Below, one piece after another: positions 6,260 through 12,887 of a DNA stretch of 12,887 bases (position 1 is the first letter of the stretch; every line of letters starts with the position of its first letter). This stretch comes from Treponema sp. Its GTDB lineage: Bacteria; Spirochaetota; Spirochaetia; Treponematales; Treponemataceae. The stretch is from the NCBI GenBank assembly GCA_003447785.1, contig DLYJ01000224.1, forward strand, positions 1 to 12,887. The letters run 5' to 3'. The position numbers and the translations under genes were made by a program. The notes under the pieces are model-generated. The model saw only the letters and a program-made list of their open reading frames with translations, searched no databases and had not been told where the DNA came from.

Positions 6260-6280
6260 TAAGAGGTAAAACTGAATAAT

Positions 6281-9046
6281 ATGTCTGACGAATCAGAGAA
6301 AAAGCCCGGATTTGTATTAAACAAAAAAAAGTCAGAGCCTTCAGAAAATAAGGCTCCGGCTAATCCAGAAAAAAAGAAAGTTATTGTTGTACGCAAAAAG
6401 AATCCTGCTCCAGAGGCAAAGGCTGGCCAGAATAACGGCGAGCAAAAAAATCTGCGCCCTGTAGTAAAAAAGGCTTCTCCATCAGCAGCAGCTCCTCAAA
6501 ATAACGGCCAGCGCCCGCAGCAGAAATCAGGCGGTCAGGGTAGAACTACCTTCGAATTGAATACTGCCCGTCCTAACGTAAAAGCCGGAAACCTCTCAGA
6601 CAGAGGCCGCTCAAATTACCGCGGCAATGGTACCGGCGGTTACGGAAACCGCGAGGGATACAATGGCCAGAACCGTCCAGGTTACGGTTCTCAGCGTCGT
6701 GACGGCTCAGGTTTTTCCGGGGCTCAGGCACGGGAAAACTATCAGAACAACAAAGACCGTGGTTTTGGCAATAATAACCAGGGTGGTTTCCGTGGCGGCC
6801 AGAATGGTGGTCGTCCGGGCTTTGGAAACCGTCCGGGCTTTGGTGCCGGTCGTCCACAGGGTGCAGGCGGAAGGCCTGGCTTTGGCGGCGGAAGACCCAG
6901 CTTTGGCGGAAAACCGGGCTTTGGCGGTGCACCTGCCGCAAGTGCAATTCCTGAAAAGGCAAACACTAAAAAGCAGTTCAAAGGCAAAAAGCAGGTTTAC
7001 AACCGCAAGGATAAAGAAGAATTATTTGACGAAGAAGAACTTTACAAGAAGAAGCAGGTTACTCCTGCAAGCGTAGTTCCTAAGTCAATTGATATTATGG
7101 AAAGCGTATCGGTTTCTGACCTTGCCCGAAAGATGAACCTCAAGGCAGGCGAAATCATCGGTAAACTTATGTCCATGGGCATGATGGTTACAATCAACCA
7201 GTCAATCGACTCTGATACAGCCACACTTCTTGCAAGCGAATACGGCTGTGAAGTTCACCTGGTATCTTTGTACGACGAAACTGTTATCGAAAGCGATGCA
7301 GGTAAAGAGGGCGACGAAGCATTCCGTCCGCCGATCGTTACTGTTATGGGTCACGTTGACCATGGTAAAACAAAGACCCTGGATGCCATCCGTAAGACAA
7401 ACGTTGCCGCAGGCGAAGCCGGCGGTATCACACAGAAAATTGGTGCTTACCAGGTTAAGACAGAGAAGGGCGTAATTACCTTCCTCGATACACCTGGTCA
7501 CGAAGCCTTTACAATGATGCGTGCGCGCGGTGCCCAGATTACAGACGTTTGTGTTCTTGTAGTTGCAGCAGACGACGGCGTAATGCCTCAGACTCTCGAA
7601 GCTCTGAGCCACGCAAAAGACGCAAAGGTGCCGATTATCGTTGCAGTAAACAAAATCGATAAACCTGATGCAAACCCTGATAAGGTTATGACTCAGCTTT
7701 CTGAACAGGGACTTACTCCTGAAGAATGGGGTGGAGATACTCAGTATGTTAAGATTTCGGCTCTCAAGGGCCAGGGAATCGACGACCTTCTTGATGCAAT
7801 CCTCCTCCAGGCAGAAATGCTGGAACTCAAGACACAGTACAACTGTCGTGCAGAAGGTAAGATTATTGAATCCCGCGTTGACCAGGGCCGTGGTGTTGTA
7901 GCTTCGGTTGTAGTACAGCGCGGTACCCTGAAGATTGGAGATCCTTTCGTTGCAGGTATTTATTCCGGCAAGGTTCGTGCCATGTTCAATGACAGGGGCG
8001 AAAAGGTAACAGAAGCACTTCCAAGCATGCCTGTTGAAGTTCTCGGTATGGACGAAATGCCGAACGCCGGCGATCCGTTCCAGGTAACAGAAACAGAACG
8101 GGATGCAAGGGACATTTCTTCTAAACGCCAGGAACTCAAGCGTTTTGAAGCAGCCAAGGCAGTCCGCAAAGTTACCCTTGATAACCTTGTTTCAACAATC
8201 GAAGCAAGCGAAGTTAAGGAACTCAAGGTTATCATCAAGGCAGACCTGCAGGGTTCTGCAGAGGCCCTCAAACAGAGTCTCGAAAAACTTTCTACGGAAG
8301 AAATCCGCCTGAATGTCATTCATTCTTCGGCCGGTGCAATCAACGAAAGTGATGTTACCCTTGCAAGTGCTGACGAAAACGCAATTATCATCGGATTTAA
8401 CGTTCGTCCTACTCCAAAGGCAAAACTTCTTGCCGAAACAGAAAAGGTCGAAATCCGCAAATACAATATCATCTACAAGTGTGTTGAAGAAATTCAGCAG
8501 GCTATGGAAGGTATGCTCCGTCCGGACACAATCGAACAGAACATCGGTACTGTGGAAGTCCGCAACACATTCCGCGTACCAAAAGTTGGTGTTATCGCAG
8601 GTTGTTACGTTACAGACGGTATGGTTAAAAAGTCTTGTACAGTTAACCTCATCCGTGACGGCATCGTAAAATGGACAGGAAGCATTTCTTCCCTCAAGCG
8701 CTTTAAGGATGATGCAAAGGAAGTTAAAGCCGGATTTGAATGTGGTATCGGTCTTGAAAACTGGCAGGATATCCAGGTTGGCGACCAGCTGGAATGTATC
8801 GAATACGTAGAAGTTGCCCGCAAACTCGGTGAATCCCTCATTGACGAAAAGGCCGAAGCAGAAAAGCAGGCAAGCCTCCGCGAAGAAGCAGCTAAAGCAG
8901 AAGCTCAGGCTGCCGCAGAAGCAGAAGCCGCTGCAGAAGCAGAAGCAAAGGCTAAAGGTAAGGCAGAAAAGGCCGCTAAACGTGCCGCTGCCGGTAAGGC
9001 TAAGGCTAAGAAACCTGCAGCTGATTCAACAGAAGGCGCAAACTAA
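6281..9046 (+). CDS. infB: translation initiation factor IF2 with unusual tails
   Basis: IF2 is the GTPase that brings fMet-tRNA to the 30S subunit and joins subunits. The 921 residues begin with a lysine-rich, then glycine/arginine/asparagine-rich disordered region (1 to about 265). An IF2_N-type module follows (about 269-325, SVSDLARKMNLKAGEIIGKL). The G domain has GHVDHGKT (357-364), GGITQKIGAYQV, DTPGHE (403-408), NKID (457-460) and SALKGQG. Domains II, III and C2 follow, ending at about 849 (EYVEVARKL). A further 72 residues (850-921) are almost only Ala, Glu, Lys and Gln and probably helical; IF2 normally stops near the end of C2. The ribosome site AGAGGT (6262-6267) is 13 nt from ATG 6281, which is long; a CTG at 6272 is in frame at 4 nt. 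The stop overlaps the rbfA start (TAATG), giving translational coupling. Confidence 0.97.
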   Translation: MSDESEKKPGFVLNKKKSEPSENKAPANPEKKKVIVVRKKNPAPEAKAGQNNGEQKNLRPVVKKASPSAAAPQNNGQRPQQKSGGQGRTTFELNTARPNVKAGNLSDRGRSNYRGNGTGGYGNREGYNGQNRPGYGSQRRDGSGFSGAQARENYQNNKDRGFGNNNQGGFRGGQNGGRPGFGNRPGFGAGRPQGAGGRPGFGGGRPSFGGKPGFGGAPAASAIPEKANTKKQFKGKKQVYNRKDKEELFDEEELYKKKQVTPASVVPKSIDIMESVSVSDLARKMNLKAGEIIGKLMSMGMMVTINQSIDSDTATLLASEYGCEVHLVSLYDETVIESDAGKEGDEAFRPPIVTVMGHVDHGKTKTLDAIRKTNVAAGEAGGITQKIGAYQVKTEKGVITFLDTPGHEAFTMMRARGAQITDVCVLVVAADDGVMPQTLEALSHAKDAKVPIIVAVNKIDKPDANPDKVMTQLSEQGLTPEEWGGDTQYVKISALKGQGIDDLLDAILLQAEMLELKTQYNCRAEGKIIESRVDQGRGVVASVVVQRGTLKIGDPFVAGIYSGKVRAMFNDRGEKVTEALPSMPVEVLGMDEMPNAGDPFQVTETERDARDISSKRQELKRFEAAKAVRKVTLDNLVSTIEASEVKELKVIIKADLQGSAEALKQSLEKLSTEEIRLNVIHSSAGAINESDVTLASADENAIIIGFNVRPTPKAKLLAETEKVEIRKYNIIYKCVEEIQQAMEGMLRPDTIEQNIGTVEVRNTFRVPKVGVIAGCYVTDGMVKKSCTVNLIRDGIVKWTGSISSLKRFKDDAKEVKAGFECGIGLENWQDIQVGDQLECIEYVEVARKLGESLIDEKAEAEKQASLREEAAKAEAQAAAEAEAAAEAEAKAKGKAEKAAKRAAAGKAKAKKPAADSTEGAN
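6806..6928 (+). repeat. imperfect coding repeats giving [RK]P[GS]FG pentapeptides in IF2
   Basis: Within infB residues 176-216 the pentapeptide pattern [RK]P[GS]FG occurs five times (RPGFG at 178-182 and 184-188, then RPGFG, RPSFG and KPGFG), separated by Gly-rich spacers of 1-10 residues. The DNA units are similar but not identical, so this is an old or selected repeat and not a recent duplication. It sits in a larger Gly/Arg/Asn-rich stretch from about residue 87 to 220. Confidence 0.85.
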
Positions 9047-9426
9047 TGGGTGAGTATCGTCTTGTAAAACTCGGTGAGCAGATAAGGGAAGAAATTGCGA
9101 CCCTTATCGCCACTCAGAAAATAAAGGATCCTCGAGTTTCTACATTTCTGTCAATCAATCGTGTAGATGTAGTTGCTGATTTAGCCTACGCAAAGGTTTA
9201 TGTATCAAGCTTTCTTCCTGAAGGTCAGATAAACAGGGGCGTTGCAGGCTTAAACAGTGCCGCAGGATTCATTCAGAGCACAATTGCTAAAAAACTTACA
9301 ATTCGAAAATTTCCTAAACTTACCTTTATCGCAGATAATTCGATAAAGGAAGGTTTTGAAATGGTTCATAAACTGAATCAACTTCAAGCGGAGGAAAATG
9401 GAAGCGGACAGACTACCGGAGAATAA
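9046..9426 (+). CDS. rbfA: 30S ribosome-binding factor RbfA
   Basis: RbfA is a small KH-fold factor that binds the 30S subunit and assists 16S rRNA 5'-end processing and cold growth. The 126 residues match the family in length and pattern: VKLGEQIREEIATLI at the start, KDPRVSTFLSINRVDVVADLAYAKVYVS in the middle, and FPKLTFIADNSIKEGFEMVHKLNQL at the end (the usual P-x-L-x-F motif with a trailing helix). The ATG shares its A with the infB stop (TAATG), so it is probably translated by ribosomes finishing infB; no separate strong ribosome site is needed. Its last 29 nt overlap the next gene in another frame. Confidence 0.95.
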   Translation: MGEYRLVKLGEQIREEIATLIATQKIKDPRVSTFLSINRVDVVADLAYAKVYVSSFLPEGQINRGVAGLNSAAGFIQSTIAKKLTIRKFPKLTFIADNSIKEGFEMVHKLNQLQAEENGSGQTTGE

Positions 9427-11236
9427 AACTCAATCGTCCTGCGGGATTCTGCTCCTTGCAAAGCAGTCCGGCAAGACGAGTTTCGCTTCTCTTTCAAAAG
9501 TTAAACGCTCTCTTGGAACAGGCAGGGTCGGTCACACGGGAACTCTTGATTCCTTTGCGGACGGCCTTCTTGTAGTTTTAACCGGGCCTCTGACACGCCT
9601 GGTTCCTCACATTACAAATTTTGACAAATCATATACGGCTTTAATTGAATTCGGAAAAGAAACCGACACCCTTGACCCTACAGGAACAGTAATCAGGGAA
9701 AGCGGCCTTCCGTCAAAAGAGCAGCTCCTCAAGGCCCTCACAAAGTTTACCGGCACCATAGAACAGGTTCCGCCGGCCTTCAGCGCAATTCATGTTGACG
9801 GCAAGAGGGCAAGTGATTTAATGCGTTCGGGCGAAAAGGTTGAATTAAAGGCCCGTAAAATTACCATAAGTTCAATTGAATTAATCGATTTTGACGGTCA
9901 GTACGCACTTATAAAAGTCGATTGTTCCAAAGGAACATATATCCGCTCCCTTGCACGGGACATTGCCCTTGAATGCGGATGTGCCGCACACTTGAAGGCA
10001 CTTCGCCGTACCAGGGTAGGACCTTTTGAATTAAAGGATGCGGCCGGAGCAAATCTCTTAAAAGAGTTTACGATTGAGAATTTAAAAAATCAGCAGGCTG
10101 CCCTTTCAGAAGAGGCAGAAACTACGGAAGACAAAATAAGCGGTGAGGACATTCAAAATGCCCTGTACCCGATGACAGTGCCGGTTGCAAAACTGTGCGG
10201 TTTTACTCCTGCAATTTTAAGCCAGGCCTATATCCAGGACTTTAACAGCGGAAGAAAGCTTAAAAACCACTCGTTTTACTATGAGGAAAAACCGCCTGAG
10301 AACTGTGAATTTGCAGTTTTCTATCCGGACATGAAGTTTGCGGGCGTTGTAAAAAAAGAAAAACGCACCCTTTCCTACGGTTTTGTAATTCCATGCGAAC
10401 AGAAGTTAAAGGTTTATTCCTGGGAACAGATTACAGGCGGAAGGTTCAGTGAAGAATTCAGGAAAAAAGGTGTAGCCCTTTCAATCGGAAGCTTTGACGG
10501 AACCCATATCGGTCATGATTCAATTTTTGATTCACTTATTGAACACAAAGACCTTGCTGCCGGCATTGTAACCTTCAGAAAGTCAACGAGAGGCCTCAAA
10601 GCCGGGGAATCTTACCTGGGCGATGTTTCTACTCTTGACCAGAGAATGGAATTCTTTATGCAGAAAGGATTTGCATTTGTCATCGTCATTGACTTTTCTG
10701 CTGATTTCGTTAAAATTAAAGGTGAAACATTTCTGTCTGTTTTAAACGACAACTGTAACATCAGATACCTTGCCGAGGGCGAAGATTTCCGCTGCGGTTA
10801 CAAGGGTGCCTGCGATATTAACTGTGTCCGCGACTTCTGCCGCTTGCATGATATTGAACTCAATGTCGTTAATTATGTAGATTACCTTGGAAAGAGGGTA
10901 AGTTCATCACGAATCAGACAGGACGTTCTTGATAAAGAGTTTTCGGCAATTCAGATAATGCTTAGAAAACCTTTTGAAATTGACCCTGCGGGTTTTGAGT
11001 GGCAGCACACTCATGAAGCAGGTCAAAATTATTTAGTTGCAAAACGCCGTGGAATTCAAGTTTTTCCGCCTGACGGTTTGTACAACGTAACTTTGGTAAT
11101 TTCTGGTAGCGAAGGATTTTCCGTTACAAAAGCTGCAGTTATTAAATTAGATTCCGGTTTACTTCGCGTGCTGGATTCTGATGGGTCACTCAGAGGATTT
11201 GTACGGTCTATTCAATTTGGTATCCCAGGGAAATAA
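9398..11236 (+). CDS. truB-ribF: TruB-RibF fusion: tRNA pseudouridine-55 synthase and FAD synthetase domain
   Basis: One uninterrupted frame of 612 codons encodes two enzymes that are normally separate. Residues about 15-340 are TruB, which makes pseudouridine 55 in tRNA: GRVGHTGTLDSFADGLL with catalytic D51, then TYIRSLARDIALECG, and a PUA-like end (AVFYPDMKFAGVVKKEKRTL). Residues about 358-510 are the FMN adenylyltransferase part of RibF, with IGSFDGTHIGH (363-373), EGEDFRCGYKG (around 460-470) and RVSSSRIR (500-507). The final roughly 85 residues (528-612) sit where the riboflavin kinase domain belongs, but are shorter than the usual 120-130 residues and lack the GFPTAN-type signature. The FAD synthetase activity is thus likely and the kinase activity doubtful. 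Start: GGAGG (9390-9394) is only 3 nt from ATG 9398, inside the rbfA end, so coupling is likely. The gap to rpsO is 23 nt. Confidence 0.93.
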   Translation: MEADRLPENKTQSSCGILLLAKQSGKTSFASLSKVKRSLGTGRVGHTGTLDSFADGLLVVLTGPLTRLVPHITNFDKSYTALIEFGKETDTLDPTGTVIRESGLPSKEQLLKALTKFTGTIEQVPPAFSAIHVDGKRASDLMRSGEKVELKARKITISSIELIDFDGQYALIKVDCSKGTYIRSLARDIALECGCAAHLKALRRTRVGPFELKDAAGANLLKEFTIENLKNQQAALSEEAETTEDKISGEDIQNALYPMTVPVAKLCGFTPAILSQAYIQDFNSGRKLKNHSFYYEEKPPENCEFAVFYPDMKFAGVVKKEKRTLSYGFVIPCEQKLKVYSWEQITGGRFSEEFRKKGVALSIGSFDGTHIGHDSIFDSLIEHKDLAAGIVTFRKSTRGLKAGESYLGDVSTLDQRMEFFMQKGFAFVIVIDFSADFVKIKGETFLSVLNDNCNIRYLAEGEDFRCGYKGACDINCVRDFCRLHDIELNVVNYVDYLGKRVSSSRIRQDVLDKEFSAIQIMLRKPFEIDPAGFEWQHTHEAGQNYLVAKRRGIQVFPPDGLYNVTLVISGSEGFSVTKAAVIKLDSGLLRVLDSDGSLRGFVRSIQFGIPGK

Positions 11237-11259
11237 AATTTATAAGGAGTAAGTAGAAA

Positions 11260-11529
11260 ATGGCACTTACAAAAGAAGAATCAGCTGCAGTAATCAGCAA
11301 ATTCGGCGCAAACGAAGCCGACACAGGAAACACAAAAGTTCAGATTGCAATCATGACTGAACGCATCAAACAGCTTACAGCACACGTACAGCAGTTCCCG
11401 AAAGACACAGGAGCCAGCCGTGGTTTGCTCAAAATCATTGGTCAGAGACGCAAGATGCTCAAGTATCTCCAGAGAACTGATTTGAACACATATCGTCAGC
11501 TTATTAAAGACCTCGGCCTCCGCAAATAG
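11260..11529 (+). CDS. rpsO: 30S ribosomal protein S15
   Basis: S15 binds the 16S three-way junction (helices 20-22) early in platform assembly and helps form bridge B4. The 89 residues match the normal length and align without gaps with E. coli S15: FGANEADTGNTKVQIA, ERIKQLTAHVQQFPKD, GLLKIIGQRRKMLKYLQRTD and LIKDLGLRK. H42 and D49 of the rRNA-binding set are present, but the following HHSRR of E. coli (50-54) reads TGASR, so the conserved serine at 52 is alanine. AAGGAG (11244-11249) lies 10 nt upstream of the ATG. The rpsO-pnp order is widely conserved; here it continues the long operon with no visible promoter of its own. Confidence 0.97.
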   Translation: MALTKEESAAVISKFGANEADTGNTKVQIAIMTERIKQLTAHVQQFPKDTGASRGLLKIIGQRRKMLKYLQRTDLNTYRQLIKDLGLRK

Positions 11530-11546
11530 TTTCTGGAGGTTAAAGA

Positions 11547-12887
11547 ATGGTAAATAGAGTAAGTTATAAAATCGGCGACAACGAGCTCATCCTTGAAACC
11601 GGCAAAATCGGTAAACAGGCAAACGGCTGTATTTATGCACAGTATGCTGGAACTGCCGTAATTGCTACGGTTTGTGCTTCAAAAGAAGTAAAAGAAGGAT
11701 TGGACTTTGTTCCAGTTACCGTTGAATACAACGAAAAATACTACGCTGCAGGTAAAATTCCTGGCGGCTTTATCAAACGTGAAGGACGACCGAAGGATAA
11801 GGAAATTCTCGTTTCCCGTCTTATCGACCGCCCGATGCGTCCGTTGTTTGAAGTAAGTTTTGGCCGCGAAATTCAGATTGTACCTACATGTGTATCTTCT
11901 GACGGCGTTAACCCGCCGGATATTCTCGCAGTAATCGCATCATCAGCTGCAGTAAGCATTTCTGACATTCCGTTCCACGGACCGGTTGCTGCTGCCCGCG
12001 TTGCTTACATCGACGGTGAATATGTTATTAACCCTACATTCCAGCAGCAGGAAAAAGCTCAGCTGGAAATCGTAGTTGCCGGTACAAAAGACGGCTTTAC
12101 TATGGTTGAAGGCGGTGCAAACGAAGTTAGCGAAGAAGTTATGCTTGGCGCTCTTGATAAGGCACAGGGCTTTATCACAGCAATGTGTGAACTTCAGGAA
12201 GAACTTGTTGCAAAATGCGGCAAGGAAAAACTCCCTCTTGCTCCACTTACTGTAGAACTTGAAAACAAAGACGCACTTATTGCAGAAGCTACTCCACTTC
12301 TGGAAAAAGCATGCTTCCAGAACGGTAAAGATAACCGCGGAAATGCAATCAGCGCTGCTAAAAAACAGATTATTGAAGCTCACGCAGAACAGTTCGAAGA
12401 TGAAATTCAGAGAAAACTCTTTGACCAGTGTTTTGATGACATCCAGTACAACCTCCTGCGCAAGAGCATTTTGGACAAGGGACTTCGTATTGACGGACGC
12501 AAATGCGACGAAATCCGCCCGATTACATGTGAAGTAAACGTTCTTCCTCGTCCGCACGGATCTGCTTTGTTCACCCGTGGTGAAACACAGTCACTTGCCG
12601 TAACAACTCTGGGAACAACACTTGACGCTCAGGTTTACGACGATATCGATGGCGAACGCAGTGAAAACTTTATTCTTCACTACAACTTCCCGCCATACTC
12701 AGTTGGTGAAACAGGACGTCTTACAACAGGACGCCGCGAAATTGGTCACGGAAACCTTGCACGCCGTTCACTGGCTCCAATGATTCCACCAGTAAGCGAA
12801 TTCCCTTACACAATACGTGTAGTTTCAGAAATCATGGAATCCAACGGTTCTTCTTCACAGGCTTCTACCTGTGGCGGCTGTTTGAGT
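11547..12887 (+). CDS. pnp: polynucleotide phosphorylase, 3' end beyond window
   Basis: PNPase degrades RNA from the 3' end by phosphorolysis and can also add tails. An open frame of 447 codons runs from ATG 11547 to the last base, so roughly the last 250 residues (end of the second RNase PH core, the KH and S1 domains) are outside the window. Seen here are the first RNase PH-like core (VEYNEKYYAAGKIPGGFIKREGRPKDKE written in family order, with SRLIDRPMRPLF), the helical linker domain, and the beginning of the second core from RIDGR (about 314) with FTRGETQSLAVTTLGT, HYNFPPYSVGETGR and ESNGSSSQASTCGG near the edge. GGAGG (11535-11539) is 7 nt upstream. Only 17 nt separate it from rpsO, so the RNase III hairpin known from the E. 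coli rpsO-pnp gap cannot be present here. Confidence 0.97.
   Translation, partial: MVNRVSYKIGDNELILETGKIGKQANGCIYAQYAGTAVIATVCASKEVKEGLDFVPVTVEYNEKYYAAGKIPGGFIKREGRPKDKEILVSRLIDRPMRPLFEVSFGREIQIVPTCVSSDGVNPPDILAVIASSAAVSISDIPFHGPVAAARVAYIDGEYVINPTFQQQEKAQLEIVVAGTKDGFTMVEGGANEVSEEVMLGALDKAQGFITAMCELQEELVAKCGKEKLPLAPLTVELENKDALIAEATPLLEKACFQNGKDNRGNAISAAKKQIIEAHAEQFEDEIQRKLFDQCFDDIQYNLLRKSILDKGLRIDGRKCDEIRPITCEVNVLPRPHGSALFTRGETQSLAVTTLGTTLDAQVYDDIDGERSENFILHYNFPPYSVGETGRLTTGRREIGHGNLARRSLAPMIPPVSEFPYTIRVVSEIMESNGSSSQASTCGGCLS

Noticed and set aside
6573..7076. Long alternative frames on both strands in the Gly-rich part of infB
   Set aside because: They result from the GC-rich repeats that encode the RG/FG region; composition is low complexity and no start site is supported.
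11217..11246. Possible internal promoter before rpsO (TTGGTA and TATAAG)
   Set aside because: The -35 is poor and the -10 would coincide with the ribosome-binding site, so a transcript from it would lack that site.
11943..12557. Open frame of 204 codons on the minus strand inside pnp
   Set aside because: It is Cys/Phe-rich, has no ribosome site, and lies fully opposite the conserved PNPase reading frame; it is an antisense shadow.

Overview
The window looks like a chromosomal segment from a spirochaete of the Treponema type. The evidence is the overall protein character, a spirochaete-like excisionase-type HTH joined to an EIIA-Ntr domain, and the order rimP-nusA-infB-rbfA-truB-ribF-rpsO-pnp. 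No taxonomic marker such as 16S rRNA is present, so this is a judgement from protein families and not a proof. No mobile element, phage gene, CRISPR array, tRNA or rRNA was seen.

Left part (1-4195), small transcription units. A minus-strand gene for a membrane-anchored beta-propeller-like protein runs off the left edge. It is divergent from cdd (cytidine deaminase), and the opposing -10 elements overlap. Next comes a gene for an HTH-EIIA-Ntr fusion. A 130-bp block of three perfect hairpins (2094-2223) fills the whole gap to a convergent minus-strand gene for an exported transglutaminase-like protein. That gene is in turn divergent from an RluA-family pseudouridine synthase gene, whose -10 box lies so close to its ATG that a leaderless mRNA is predicted.

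Right part (4208-12887), one long translation and transcription operon. A near-consensus promoter (TTGACA-N17-TATATT) is followed within about 20-55 nt by an intrinsic-terminator-like hairpin, then by rimP, nusA, infB, rbfA, a truB-ribF gene fusion, rpsO and the first 447 codons of pnp. Gaps are 12-23 nt or overlaps, and most genes have a clear Shine-Dalgarno sequence. The products mature the 30S subunit (RimP, RbfA, S15), start translation (IF2), control elongation and termination of transcription (NusA), modify tRNA (TruB), make FAD (RibF part) and degrade RNA (PNPase).

The operon is ordinary in content but its proteins are not ordinary in architecture. NusA ends in an acidic linker plus a CX2C-X10-CX2C zinc ribbon. 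IF2 has a Gly-rich RG/FG-repeat N-terminal region and an Ala/Glu/Lys-rich tail after its last domain. TruB and RibF are one 612-residue polypeptide whose riboflavin kinase part appears reduced or lost. S15 has replaced a conserved rRNA-binding motif. No wholly new multi-gene system was found. The best candidates for something undescribed are the leader attenuator, the palindromic block, and these fused or extended proteins.
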